Virus record (IMG/VR): IMGVR_UViG_3300009151_000044
Span: 1 to 64,000 of that record
Direction: 5' to 3' (one strand)
Length of the DNA: 64,000 bases
Source: a virus
Part shown: piece by piece, positions 54,343 to 62,234 of the stretch
Numbering within the stretch: position 1 is the first letter of the stretch
Layout: each line of letters begins with the position of its first letter
Position numbers and translations under genes: made by a program
The notes under the pieces: generated by a model
What the model saw: the letters and a program-made list of their open reading frames with translations, nothing else
Databases searched by the model: none
Told to the model about the DNA's origin: nothing

Positions 54343-54714
54343 TCATTTTTTGTAATTTCCTTTTTCAGGTATAACATGTCTAACACCGCCACGTGGGTCT
54401 TCCATATCTCCGTTGCGTCTTGGAATCATATGTATGTGCGGATACATCACTGTTTGACCAGCTGCCGCACCGCAGTTTTGTCCAATATTATACCCGTCCC
54501 ATTGTTCATTAATAATACCATCATACCCAAATTTATGTGCAGCTTTATAACAGGCAATAATGTTATCAAACTTTTCCTGTGTTGGTACAAACAATAAGTG
54601 CCCATCTGTAACAGCATACGCATCTCTAAAGACCCAAAAGTCTTTAGCTCTGTATTCGATTTCAGTCCATGGTGCTCGACGTTCGTCAAGTGCTTGTTCT
54701 AGATCTGTTTTCAT
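54343..54714 (-). CDS. HIT-family nucleotide-binding protein
   Basis: 123 residues from ATG 54714; a GTG start at 54750 is possible but lies deeper in the previous gene. The HIT-type motif is HIHMIPRR (H93, H95) with the first His of the usual triad replaced by Tyr, preceded by GAAAGQTVMYP and, upstream, HLLFVPTQE. HIT proteins cleave dinucleoside polyphosphates or nucleotidyl conjugates. It may clear signalling nucleotides or serve nucleotide salvage next to a phosphoribosyltransferase. Specificity unknown. Confidence 0.85.
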   Translation of the reverse strand: MKTDLEQALDERRAPWTEIEYRAKDFWVFRDAYAVTDGHLLFVPTQEKFDNIIACYKAAHKFGYDGIINEQWDGYNIGQNCGAAAGQTVMYPHIHMIPRRNGDMEDPRGGVRHVIPEKGNYKK

Positions 54715-54868
54715 TTTCCAAAAATTTAATTTCGTCTTGAATATACTCACGGTACTCAGTTAGTACTCCCAACTTTCTTCCAGAGTCTCCTGTAGCCCTA
54801 AGTTTTTCTAAATCTTGATCTATAACTTTTAGTTTTGCTTTAAGATCGTCTACGGTTAACTCGCTCAT
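54686..54868 (-). CDS. Small coiled-coil protein
   Basis: 60 residues, one helix of heptad character (LTVDDLKAKLKVIDQDLEKLRATG, LTEYREYIQDEIKFLENEN). No known domain. Start overlaps the membrane-protein stop as ATGA. Confidence 0.62.
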   Translation of the reverse strand: MSELTVDDLKAKLKVIDQDLEKLRATGDSGRKLGVLTEYREYIQDEIKFLENENRSRTST

Positions 54869-55062
54869 TTGCTAGTTCCAAATCTTAATCCGCTAGCACT
54901 GCCTAATAGAATTGCAAATGCCGCCCAAGTTTCCCAAGTATATGGGATATGTAGGATAGGAAAGAGTGTATTTAAACTCCATATACCTAACAATGGTCCA
55001 ATAGCGATAGCAAATACTATCAAAATAATACCTAAAATAAGTTTAATTAATGCTGATGTCAT
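54865..55062 (-). CDS. Small membrane protein, two transmembrane helices
   Basis: 65 residues from ATG 55062, overlapping the phosphoribosyltransferase TGA as ATGA, with GGGAGGATT before it. Helix 1 about 3-25 (LIKLILGIILIVFAIAIGPLL), helix 2 about 42-60 (TWAAFAILLGSASGL). Role unknown. Confidence 0.62.
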   Translation of the reverse strand: MTSALIKLILGIILIVFAIAIGPLLGIWSLNTLFPILHIPYTWETWAAFAILLGSASGLRFGTSK

Positions 55063-55550
55063 AACCAATAATCCTCCCAAGGATAAACTAACCAACAATC
55101 TTCGTCTGCTTTATTAACTTCCCATACTGAGTAGTCTACATCTTCTTTGCTAGACAGGTTGTTCGTGAGTGTAGCAAAGCGTACAGTCTTGTGCCATATA
55201 TCATTGTCCCAGCGTATAGCACTGGGCAATGCTGATTCACGCCAGTCTTGTTTGATCCAGGCAATTGTGCTACCTTGGTCATTGATGTCATCTACTATAA
55301 GGATATTTTTACCTTCATACGCATCTTCTGCCATGCCGCAGTTGCTGACAGTATCGCCGCCATCACGCAAACTGATATCTAGGCTGTTCATCTTAATGCC
55401 AGTGTACTGACTCAGCAGATTAGCGGGAACAAGACCTCCGCGACCAATACCTACAATGTAATCTGGACGCCAATTATGTACTGACATTTGCCTGGAAATT
55501 TCCAAGCAGGCACCCTCTACTTGCGACCAAGTATAGTAAATCTTTTTCAT
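55059..55550 (-). CDS. Phosphoribosyltransferase
   Basis: 163 residues. PRPP-binding loop ILIVDDINDQGST (83-95) and the early YIVGIGRGGLVPANLLS identify a type I phosphoribosyltransferase, closest by pattern to the xanthine/hypoxanthine group found in T4-like cyanophages. It would join a purine base to PRPP for salvage; exact base unknown. Lies among HIT, ThyX-like and deazaguanine genes of nucleotide metabolism. Confidence 0.88.
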   Translation of the reverse strand: MKKIYYTWSQVEGACLEISRQMSVHNWRPDYIVGIGRGGLVPANLLSQYTGIKMNSLDISLRDGGDTVSNCGMAEDAYEGKNILIVDDINDQGSTIAWIKQDWRESALPSAIRWDNDIWHKTVRFATLTNNLSSKEDVDYSVWEVNKADEDCWLVYPWEDYWL

Positions 55551-55780
55551 GCTGTTAGTGCTGTAGCCAGAGTTGCCATTTCTTCTTTAGTCATAAAGAA
55601 ATTATATACCGCTGTGTCTCGAACTTCGCCATCGAGCCCTAATGTTTGCTGTTCAAAGTCGACACTGAATAATCCTTTAGGCATTAGTACTTCGTGTTTT
55701 TTCAACACCAGACGAAATCCTTCGTGATCTTTAATAACTGTTTCCGTATAGGTATTTCTAATTGATTCATGTAGTTCCAT
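55547..55780 (-). CDS. Hypothetical protein
   Basis: 77 residues from ATG 55780, since AAAGGAG lies 6 bases before it; ATGs at 55786 and 55804 lack such a site. Beta-rich with FMTKEEMATLATALTA at the end. No motif recognised. Overlaps the phosphoribosyltransferase start as ATGA. Confidence 0.6.
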   Translation of the reverse strand: MELHESIRNTYTETVIKDHEGFRLVLKKHEVLMPKGLFSVDFEQQTLGLDGEVRDTAVYNFFMTKEEMATLATALTA

Positions 55781-56156
55781 TTTCATCTCCTTTAATTGCT
55801 TCAAATGTTCTGTATTTGCCCAATGCTGTAATGTATTCGTTATACAGTTTCTTCAGCTTCGGATGCTTACGTTCTAGTATAACATCTCTTTCAGGAATTG
55901 CCAAGACTTTTTCAATGGTGTCTAACCGTTCTTCTAAATCTCGTCCGTTGATAACCATATTACCTTTAACTTCTATAGTAGGGGGATTAGTTTGATTAAT
56001 CTTCATTACTGTGTCATACGGATTAGAAGGATTAGCCCAATTAGTTGTACCAGTACCTGTGGTTGTATAAATCTGCCCAGGTTGTCCGGTAGTATGTACC
56101 GTATTGTTTCCGTATAATACACTAGGCATTTTTACGGTCGTCAAGATATTTGCCAT
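55767..56156 (-). CDS. Conserved protein with variable head and conserved tail
   Basis: 129 residues from ATG 56156. The N-terminal half is Thr/Gly/Asn-rich (TTGQPGQIYTTTGTGTTNW); the second half LEERLDTIEKVLAIPERDVILERKHPKLKKLYNEY...KYRTFEAIKG is a helical tail conserved in T4-like marine phages. Such two-part proteins may be minor virion or adaptor proteins. The head resembles structural-protein sequence although the gene is in the early arm. Confidence 0.62.
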   Translation of the reverse strand: MANILTTVKMPSVLYGNNTVHTTGQPGQIYTTTGTGTTNWANPSNPYDTVMKINQTNPPTIEVKGNMVINGRDLEERLDTIEKVLAIPERDVILERKHPKLKKLYNEYITALGKYRTFEAIKGDENGTT

Positions 56157-56604
56157 TTGGTATCCATTTATTATCAACTAAAAAACCCCATTCTCTTTTT
56201 TGAGGACCTGGCATAAACAATGTCCAAGCAGTTACACTTTCTTTTAATTCAATACGATGATAACTGTTAGGACTACAGATGCGGAAATGCCCAGGACCTC
56301 TCCAATATTTTATTTCGTTAATCTTTTCGCCAAGGGTATTGAACACCGGCACCCATTCATAGTACCCACCTGCTAAAATTAAGGTAGCATACGGCCATGG
56401 ATGATCATGGACATCGTCCGGATCACCTTTTAAAAACTTGTGTAGAAATATATTAAACGGAAACTTTTTTCGATCTTTAAGGAACAAGTAGTACCGTTCT
56501 AAGTATGGCTCGTTGTTCACACGATCCATAATGATAATTTTACGACCACGTTTTTCTAACCATCTAAGGCTTTGCTCTTTGATCTTTTGGAGTATCATAG
56601 TCAT
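56122..56604 (-). CDS. Cupin-fold protein
   Basis: 160 residues. Cupin motif 1 is DDVHDHPWPYATLILAGGYYEW and motif 2 PNSYHRIEL, giving His ligands for a metal in a small beta-barrel. An upstream basic helix (LRWLEKRGRKI) precedes it. Phage cupins of this kind are common in aquatic T4-like genomes and could be dioxygenase- or isomerase-like; substrate unknown. It overlaps both neighbours by 35-41 bases. Start may be ATG 56604 or 56598. Confidence 0.75.
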   Translation of the reverse strand: MTMILQKIKEQSLRWLEKRGRKIIIMDRVNNEPYLERYYLFLKDRKKFPFNIFLHKFLKGDPDDVHDHPWPYATLILAGGYYEWVPVFNTLGEKINEIKYWRGPGHFRICSPNSYHRIELKESVTAWTLFMPGPQKREWGFLVDNKWIPNGKYLDDRKNA

Positions 56605-56980
56605 CTTTTACAAGTTTATAAACTGTCTTAAATTTTTCAAACGCTATTGCTAGCCCGGGATACTGTTTACACATCTCCTCAACTCTAGACCAATCTGGGA
56701 ATTTGTTAATCCATTCGTCCCCGCCACTCCATATACTTGACATATCAATGCCACTAATAGTATTAATAGTAGAGCCATTAGTAAAACAAACAGACCCGGT
56801 ACTAATTGTATTTGGATAACATGGAATACATGGATTAGTATAATATGCTAAACCTGAGGTAGATAATGTTATAGTGCTTAAATCAATAGTATTACTAGCA
56901 TAACTATTATCAGTAAAAGTAATAGTGTCTCCACTACTTAATGTTGTTAAGTAATCCGTTTGCGCTAAAGAAGTTGTCAT
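56564..56980 (-). CDS. Ser/Thr-rich protein with helical tail
   Basis: 138 residues. The first 90 residues are Ser/Thr/Ile-rich beta-like sequence with CIPCYP (a CxxC pair); the last 45 (WSRVEEMCKQYPGLAIAFEKFKTVYKLVKDDYD) are helical and acidic. This head-plus-tail layout parallels the gene at 55767, two genes on. Function unknown; a chaperone or virion-tail adaptor is possible but unsupported. Confidence 0.6.
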   Translation of the reverse strand: MTTSLAQTDYLTTLSSGDTITFTDNSYASNTIDLSTITLSTSGLAYYTNPCIPCYPNTISTGSVCFTNGSTINTISGIDMSSIWSGGDEWINKFPDWSRVEEMCKQYPGLAIAFEKFKTVYKLVKDDYDTPKDQRAKP

Positions 56981-58034
56981 GTAAAGCCTCCGCTTGTTTT
57001 TTAATGGACGGAATCATTTGTTGATAATTGTCCATGTACTGTATTATGCGTCCGCACAAGTCTGGACGAAATACTTCATACGCTTCAAAACTTTCAGTCC
57101 ACTTGCTTGGGTATTTGAAAGTGTCAAAATACATCTCGGTGTAGCTAAGTCTATCCGGCACCATAGGAACGGCATCTACTACTGCCCCTTCATAGCAACT
57201 GATGCCCAGCGTTTCTTGTAAGTTAGCACTGAACACTAATTTAGCTTCACCTAATAATTTATGATATTCGTCTTTAGATAATGCTCGATCTTGGCAAACT
57301 ACAAATTCATATTGTGGTAAGTGAGTAGCCAAGTCTCTAAAAATCTCAACTTGTTTCTCAGGAGCAATTCTGTGTGGGAATAGAATAAGATCACGCTTAG
57401 TCATATTTTTGTATGGGCTTAGTGTAGCATCCATATATTCCATTGGCCAACCAGTACGCACAAACTTATCACTAAATGTACCGGCACGTAGTTCTGTCAA
57501 ATCTTCTTCAAACCACGGATTCTCTGTTGGAAAATCATTTAATAGATTTGTAAACAGTAGCTCAATATGAAATTGTGTAGCAAAGTAATTATAGTCAAAC
57601 GCCGCAAAGAATGATTTCTCAGCGTGTCTAACCCAGGGCTTGTTGCCAACAAGCCGCCCTAGGAAATCTTGAGGATCATAACTGCCAGCATGCCATAATC
57701 CATGTGTAGTCACAGGTATCTGTAACAGTTCACTCATGTACTTTAAGTTTATGATGCCAGGATGCCAAGCATCAGCAAAGATGAAGTGATCGCCAGGAGC
57801 CACTGATCCGGAGCAAAATAAACGACCCATTTGCTCAACCTGACTAGCCTTGTATATATTGGTACCACCAAAATTAAGAAAAGCGCCTGGAGTAGTAGCC
57901 CGGGGAATATCCTCAGGGCCAGAGATAATTTGAACATTATGTCCTGCCTTTGTAAGTAACTCCGGTACATGAGTTTTCCATTGACCTGTGTACCGGGTAT
58001 CTACTGCTTCTAGATCAACGAGAAAAACAGTCAT
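56934..58034 (-). CDS. GT-B glycosyltransferase (GT4-like)
   Basis: 366 residues. Two Rossmann-like halves; the C-terminal one has ILFPHRIAPEKQVEIFRDL and, in SANLQETLGISCYEGAVVDAVPMV, the E-x7-E pattern (ETLGISCYE) of retaining GT4 enzymes that hold the nucleotide sugar. N-terminal half has THGLWHAGSYD and RHAEKSFFAAFDYN. Acceptor is unknown: phage DNA base, host glycan or small molecule. It is in the early arm, next to the dpdA-like gene group, unlike the GT-A genes of the late arm. Confidence 0.82.
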   Translation of the reverse strand: MTVFLVDLEAVDTRYTGQWKTHVPELLTKAGHNVQIISGPEDIPRATTPGAFLNFGGTNIYKASQVEQMGRLFCSGSVAPGDHFIFADAWHPGIINLKYMSELLQIPVTTHGLWHAGSYDPQDFLGRLVGNKPWVRHAEKSFFAAFDYNYFATQFHIELLFTNLLNDFPTENPWFEEDLTELRAGTFSDKFVRTGWPMEYMDATLSPYKNMTKRDLILFPHRIAPEKQVEIFRDLATHLPQYEFVVCQDRALSKDEYHKLLGEAKLVFSANLQETLGISCYEGAVVDAVPMVPDRLSYTEMYFDTFKYPSKWTESFEAYEVFRPDLCGRIIQYMDNYQQMIPSIKKQAEALHDNFFSANGLLNNIK

Positions 58035-58291
58035 TAACTTTCTTGTCTGTTGTACGCTGGACGCGGATTTTTGCCTAGATACGGCTTACGCTCACCATTC
58101 CAAGACTTGCGTGGGCGTGTGCTACGCTCATACGATTGCCAAACTTTTGCCCCTCTATTATACAGATCTGCTTCGTTAAACGGCAACATCTCAATACGAC
58201 AAAAATCTAACAGCTTTTCAAGATCATCAAAGATCCGAACAACGTCAGGACGGTTTTCAAAGTATGCGTAGTCTTTGTAATTCTTAGCCAT
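58034..58291 (-). CDS. Conserved small protein
   Basis: 85 residues: KDYAYFENRPDVVRIFDDLEKLLDFCRIEMLPFNEADLYNRGAKVW then a basic Arg/Lys/Pro-rich tail. I recall close patterns in T4-like cyanophages; function unknown. The basic tail could bind nucleic acid. Ribosome site AAGAGG precedes the ATG. Confidence 0.68.
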   Translation of the reverse strand: MAKNYKDYAYFENRPDVVRIFDDLEKLLDFCRIEMLPFNEADLYNRGAKVWQSYERSTRPRKSWNGERKPYLGKNPRPAYNRQES

Positions 58292-58305
58292 AATAGCCTC
58301 TTATT

Positions 58306-58701
58306 TTAATATTTAATGAACGAACCATTTTCTCCGTCTTCGGAGACCTCAATCCAAACCTCACGGTCTGGATACTTTTGTGAAATAGTGTCGTACAATT
58401 CGTCCGACATCATTTCGCAACTCTTATGATCTAGCGACAAAACACCTTGTGCGCTAGAATACAGTTGTTCAAGCCATCGCTTGAACTGTATGAATTCCAC
58501 ATCTCTATCATTGTGGGTGACACTAAGCCATACCCTAAAATGGAAAATATGACGATGAGGATTAGCAAGAAACGATACATCATATTGATCTCCTGTTGCT
58601 AGGTTAGGGTCTGTAGCGGCCGCAGGATAGCAATGAATGCCTTCCTTTTGAAATGTGACCCAAATCATTTTAAGCGGGCGAATGTCTTGTTTAATAATCA
58701 T
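58306..58701 (-). CDS. T-fold (QueD/PTPS-like) protein
   Basis: 131 residues. The order NPHRHIFHFRVWLSV, DVEFIQFKRWLEQL, LDHKSCEMMSDELYDTI, VWIEVSEDGENGSF parallels QueD: HGH zinc site, (V/I)xDFxxLK, LDH and the VxET..G turn. If so it makes 6-carboxytetrahydropterin from dihydroneopterin triphosphate, between FolE and QueE. The usual catalytic Cys and the N-terminal His are not evident, so it is divergent or has another role. It belongs to the dpdA-like gene group (ATGA overlaps). Confidence 0.55.
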   Translation of the reverse strand: MIIKQDIRPLKMIWVTFQKEGIHCYPAAATDPNLATGDQYDVSFLANPHRHIFHFRVWLSVTHNDRDVEFIQFKRWLEQLYSSAQGVLSLDHKSCEMMSDELYDTISQKYPDREVWIEVSEDGENGSFIKY

Positions 58702-59240
58702 TTTATAATTTGGTCGTTAGTGTAGTCAGTCCACGGAGTGAACTTACTACGGTCTTTAAGAGTGTGTAGACTATGTGACCACACACCAGGATTAGTAGCA
58801 TTAAAATCTTTATCGTCAATTTTAATCATCGTATTATAATTCCATAATTTAATGTAGGGAATTGGAACTCTTATCTGCGGAATAAAATTATTATGATCAT
58901 TTAATCCGCCATCATTGAATTCTTCTACTTGATTTAAGGGAATATCTAAACTACACCAGTAGCCTTGCTCGAGAAAATATGTAATCATATCTTCCCATAG
59001 TTTATGTTCATCATATCCGTTGGGATTAAAACTATGATTAGCACCAAAGAAAATATGCTTAATATGTTTACTAGTATCAAGCAAACAATTCTCATCTCCG
59101 AGGATATGCTCGATTGCTTGCTCGTTTTGAACACCAGTTACAAATAGTGTACGCATACCGAATGTAGGTGTATGCTCGACTTCATTACCAATAAAGAAAT
59201 CTACGTTATCACTCACACCGTCTTTATAGTCACGCTTCAT
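58698..59240 (-). CDS. Conserved protein in the deazaguanine group
   Basis: 180 residues. Text such as NEVEHTPTFGMRTLFVTG, HIKHIFFGANHSFNP, VPIPYIKLWNYNTMIKIDDKDF and NPGVWSHSLHTL is shared with T4-like marine phages, where the gene also neighbours queuosine-type genes. No known fold is obvious and no ATP-pyrophosphatase (QueC) motif is seen. Likely role in making or using a 7-deazaguanine precursor is inferred only from position. Overlaps the next gene up by 11 bases. Confidence 0.66.
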   Translation of the reverse strand: MKRDYKDGVSDNVDFFIGNEVEHTPTFGMRTLFVTGVQNEQAIEHILGDENCLLDTSKHIKHIFFGANHSFNPNGYDEHKLWEDMITYFLEQGYWCSLDIPLNQVEEFNDGGLNDHNNFIPQIRVPIPYIKLWNYNTMIKIDDKDFNATNPGVWSHSLHTLKDRSKFTPWTDYTNDQIIK

Positions 59241-59472
59241 TTTTAGTTTGCTCGTAAAGTTTAAACATTCGAGTCACGTCTTCCATGCGTTCAGCAAAAT
59301 GCTCAGGAGCACCTCGAGCCGCCGCTTTCATGTCATATTCTTCGGGATAGTGTCGTAAACAAGCTCGAGCACCGTCTTTGATTGCTTTTGGAACTCGGGG
59401 AGTAGTCAGGATCTCTAATAGAAATCTTTTAGTTTGTACTACTGCTCGATATCTTTCATCTGGTAATGTCAT
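59230..59472 (-). CDS. BPSL0761-like small protein
   Basis: 80 residues. MTLPDERYRAVVQTKRFLLEILTTPRVPKAI...ARACLRHYPEEYDM matches the pattern of the BPSL0761 family, small helical proteins of Proteobacteria with no known function. Its presence hints at a proteobacterial host. Start overlaps the dpdA-like stop as ATGA. Confidence 0.72.
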   Translation of the reverse strand: MTLPDERYRAVVQTKRFLLEILTTPRVPKAIKDGARACLRHYPEEYDMKAAARGAPEHFAERMEDVTRMFKLYEQTKNEA

Positions 59473-61106
59473 TTTACTATTGCTTCTAGTTCGTCAAGTT
59501 TATCAATTGCGGATTCGTTGAATTCGCTGTCTTCTGCTAATTGTACAGTATTGGAATCCACTTCGTCAAATAGATTGGCAAACGATGTACTAGCATTAAC
59601 AGTTTTCTTACCGCTAGCACCTCGAGTACCAATAATATCCATCCAATATTTGTTATATTCTTCAACTAGGTCGTCTGCTCGTCCTCGATCACTTGTTTCA
59701 AATATAGCATTAACGATGTCCTTGAAAAACATGTGTTCATATTGCTTAGACGATTTTCTATTTGCGTCTAGTACACTCATCATAGCAGGCATATTACCAG
59801 CATCATATTGGCGGTTAGCTTCTTGTACAGCATTAATATGCATCCAAACATTGTGCCCCATTTGAATAGCATAACTAAATGAATCCCAGCTAGTCTTGTT
59901 ACTAACTTTACCTAACTTATTCAAGTCCGGTGTTTTAATCCAATCTGCTGGATTCATTGGGTCCGGATTAGTAATACCAGGTTTGGGAATACCAGCACCG
60001 TAGATACAAATCTCTTTCATAGTAACTTGATCTATGATTGGACTAGATTCAAATAATTTAAAGATATTATCTTGTATTACTGCGTCTTTAAAGAGTCTAG
60101 TGTCTGTTGCGTATTTTTTATTGTCTGCAGAAGACTGCATACGGTAGACCCATTTTTTACGATCTTCGGTTTCTGTGTTGATATAGATTTGTCCGTTTGC
60201 GGTAGCAAGGAACGGACTTGCGCAGTCAAAAGAGATGGTAAATTGCTCATTATGATATTTCCTTACAGCACGTTGAATGTCAGTGAGCAGTACAGCCCAC
60301 TCCAATTTTGAGGTACCTAAGAAGTGCATCCAATCTTGTTCACCCTTCTCAAGCAAGCCATCAAATCTTAATGCCACTAGGCGTTTTAATACCAAGTGTA
60401 CGTCACACATATTCTGCCCACCCATACCCCAACCGTTAAAATGACGGTCGCCGTATTGTTTAGGATCACAATACTTCTTCATGCGATCATACCAGTCGTC
60501 GGCATCGGCGTGATTTTCGCCCTGTAAAACGTTTAAGAACTTACAATTGCCGTTTCGATTATTAACAAAATAATCGTTATTAATATAAGTACCTTGTACA
60601 GCTTCTGCGTATGTACTAATGCCAGTTGCCGCAACACCAGACGGACTACGAGCTACCCACGCTGGGATATCAAGCCCCATACCATAGTCCATTAGCGTGT
60701 CCATCCAAGTTAACACTTGAGAACGTTTCTTTGCCGCTTTGGGACAATTGGGATCTTTCCAATCAGCAGGCCAAACACCTTTACCGATCTGGAAACCACC
60801 TGAGTCACCTAACACCCAACTTGTAGATCTATTACGATTTCGGAACATGTCCTCGCTTTCGTCTTGTTTATTCAAATCAAGATTAGCATGTCCTGCGGAG
60901 TACAAACAATGGTCATAATAAAATGCGCCTTTATCTGGGTCAAGATAGTTAAGACTTTCAACGCCATTCACAAAACTTGCCGGAATACGAGCAGGATCTA
61001 CATAGTTGCTATAGCGTTGTTTACCTATAAATGTACTATAAAATCCCGATGTTGCTGGCAAGAAATATGCGTAATCGTTTTGATGTGCTGTTAAATTTTT
61101 ATTCAT
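59469..61106 (-). CDS. dpdA: DpdA-like 7-deazaguanine DNA transglycosylase (TGT fold)
   Basis: 545 residues from ATG 61106 (ATGA overlap with the upstream gene); an ATG at 61148 is also open. DSGGFQ (101-106) and FDCASP (D294) match the two catalytic-site motifs of tRNA-guanine transglycosylase; GWGMGGQN (about 225-232) and FLGTSKLEW (262-270) are further shared landmarks, and NVLQGENHADADDWYDRM is phage-DpdA-like. It should swap guanine in DNA for a 7-deazaguanine, giving resistance to host restriction. Longer than bacterial TGT (about 370). tRNA substrate is not excluded but phage context favours DNA. Confidence 0.85.
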   Translation of the reverse strand: MNKNLTAHQNDYAYFLPATSGFYSTFIGKQRYSNYVDPARIPASFVNGVESLNYLDPDKGAFYYDHCLYSAGHANLDLNKQDESEDMFRNRNRSTSWVLGDSGGFQIGKGVWPADWKDPNCPKAAKKRSQVLTWMDTLMDYGMGLDIPAWVARSPSGVAATGISTYAEAVQGTYINNDYFVNNRNGNCKFLNVLQGENHADADDWYDRMKKYCDPKQYGDRHFNGWGMGGQNMCDVHLVLKRLVALRFDGLLEKGEQDWMHFLGTSKLEWAVLLTDIQRAVRKYHNEQFTISFDCASPFLATANGQIYINTETEDRKKWVYRMQSSADNKKYATDTRLFKDAVIQDNIFKLFESSPIIDQVTMKEICIYGAGIPKPGITNPDPMNPADWIKTPDLNKLGKVSNKTSWDSFSYAIQMGHNVWMHINAVQEANRQYDAGNMPAMMSVLDANRKSSKQYEHMFFKDIVNAIFETSDRGRADDLVEEYNKYWMDIIGTRGASGKKTVNASTSFANLFDEVDSNTVQLAEDSEFNESAIDKLDELEAIVK

Positions 61107-61453
61107 ATTAAATGTTGTGCCAGTACCATACAGCTGATCCACGCCCATATAGTGTTAAATCCTACTAGTGTCGGTAATAATTTCTTCTCACTTGCCCAAA
61201 TAAGTGTTAGACTTGTTGCTAGTGTAAAGAAATACAACCACCATATTTGTATACCGAATATTAAACCAGGAACAATGATAAAAGCCTTGGCCGCCCAACT
61301 TAAAAACTCCACGAGATTATAGTCAGTCCAATATTCCTTTGTAAACCACATGCCATAGCACTCTTTAATCTTAGTAAACGTAATATGTTTATATACTATT
61401 ACTATTAAAACTAGCCATGCTAGGCATGCAGATACTATCTGGACATTATTCAT
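61103..61453 (-). CDS. Polytopic membrane protein, unknown function
   Basis: 116 residues with about four hydrophobic helices (near 4-22, 50-67, 68-86 and 91-112), positively charged loops inside (KHITFTKIK). No transporter motif. Sits between the clamp and the dpdA-like gene, coupled to both by TAATG and ATGA overlaps. Role unknown. Confidence 0.68.
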   Translation of the reverse strand: MNNVQIVSACLAWLVLIVIVYKHITFTKIKECYGMWFTKEYWTDYNLVEFLSWAAKAFIIVPGLIFGIQIWWLYFFTLATSLTLIWASEKKLLPTLVGFNTIWAWISCMVLAQHLI

Positions 61454-62184
61454 TACTTAGATTGTGCTGGTAGAATGTAGTTATACTCGGCAAGTCCGCT
61501 GTCAACTGTAATTTGTAGTGCGCCTTGATCAGTAATCTTCATAGTAATATCACCACTTAGATTTAAAATGCTCATCATTTGATTAACGGGCCATGACCAC
61601 GATTGTTTCAATTTACCAGTAATGCCTGCTTGGAAAATAAATGATCCAGCATGGGTGCTAGCATCACCAAAACTAAACACTAGGTTATCATCTTTAGTTG
61701 TTATTTGAAATACTGTTTCTTCAGTATGTGCTTGTGCTTGGAACTTCAACCGTTGGATACTTGAAACGCTTGGTTGGAATTCAATATCCCAAGAAGAGCC
61801 TTTATACTTTACAGACTTAAGACGTTCGTTAATAATGTCTTGATTCATAAAACGGTAATCGTTTTCAAAATCGTTAGCCGCATTAACAAAGTGTAACCCT
61901 GTTGGAATTTCTTCCCCGTTACGTTGTTGTTTAACCACGCTAATCTTTGCGTTTTCTTTGTACTCTGGGCACTTCAAATGAATGTCCAACTTGTTTAAGT
62001 TAGGCATGCCAAACGTACCTTCAAAGTCGCTGACTGGTTTATGAGTCTTAGCATTAACAATAACTGAACGATCCTCAGCCATCGATTCAATTTTTGTTTC
62101 TGTGTCAGTAGCACTAATTTTCACTAATGGCAAAAAGCCAAGTGAATGTGTATGTGCTACTAGGTCTTGTAAAAAGTCTTTCAT
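61453..62184 (-). CDS. 45: Sliding clamp gp45
   Basis: 243 residues (T4 gp45 is 228). Clamp-fold segments SWDIEFQPSVSSIQRLKFQAQ, VFSFGDAS, INQ-like INQ/VNQMMSILNLSGDITMKITDQGALQITV and terminal LAEYNYILPA fit the T4 family. The trimeric ring tethers gp43 and also licenses gp55-dependent late transcription. It heads the operon after a TTGACT/TATAAT promoter; CGGAG precedes the ATG. Confidence 0.9.
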   Translation of the reverse strand: MKDFLQDLVAHTHSLGFLPLVKISATDTETKIESMAEDRSVIVNAKTHKPVSDFEGTFGMPNLNKLDIHLKCPEYKENAKISVVKQQRNGEEIPTGLHFVNAANDFENDYRFMNQDIINERLKSVKYKGSSWDIEFQPSVSSIQRLKFQAQAHTEETVFQITTKDDNLVFSFGDASTHAGSFIFQAGITGKLKQSWSWPVNQMMSILNLSGDITMKITDQGALQITVDSGLAEYNYILPAQSK

Positions 62185-62205
62185 ATTGATTCTCCGTGTT
62201 TATCT

Positions 62206-62234
62206 ATTATATTTAGGTTTGTGACAAAAGTCAA
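62206..62234 (-). promoter_or_regulatory. Sigma70-type promoter before gene 45
   Basis: TTGACT (62234-62229), 17 bases, TATAAT (62211-62206), 22 bases before the clamp ATG. Overlaps the end of the dehydrogenase gene. Same arrangement as the gp55 promoter. Confidence 0.85.

Noticed and set aside
54305-54345. Inverted repeat AGTAG-TT-GACT...AGTC-CTACT followed by T6 on the plus strand
   Set aside because: Has the look of a terminator, but on the strand opposite to transcription and with a bulge; no plus-strand gene is nearby to end.
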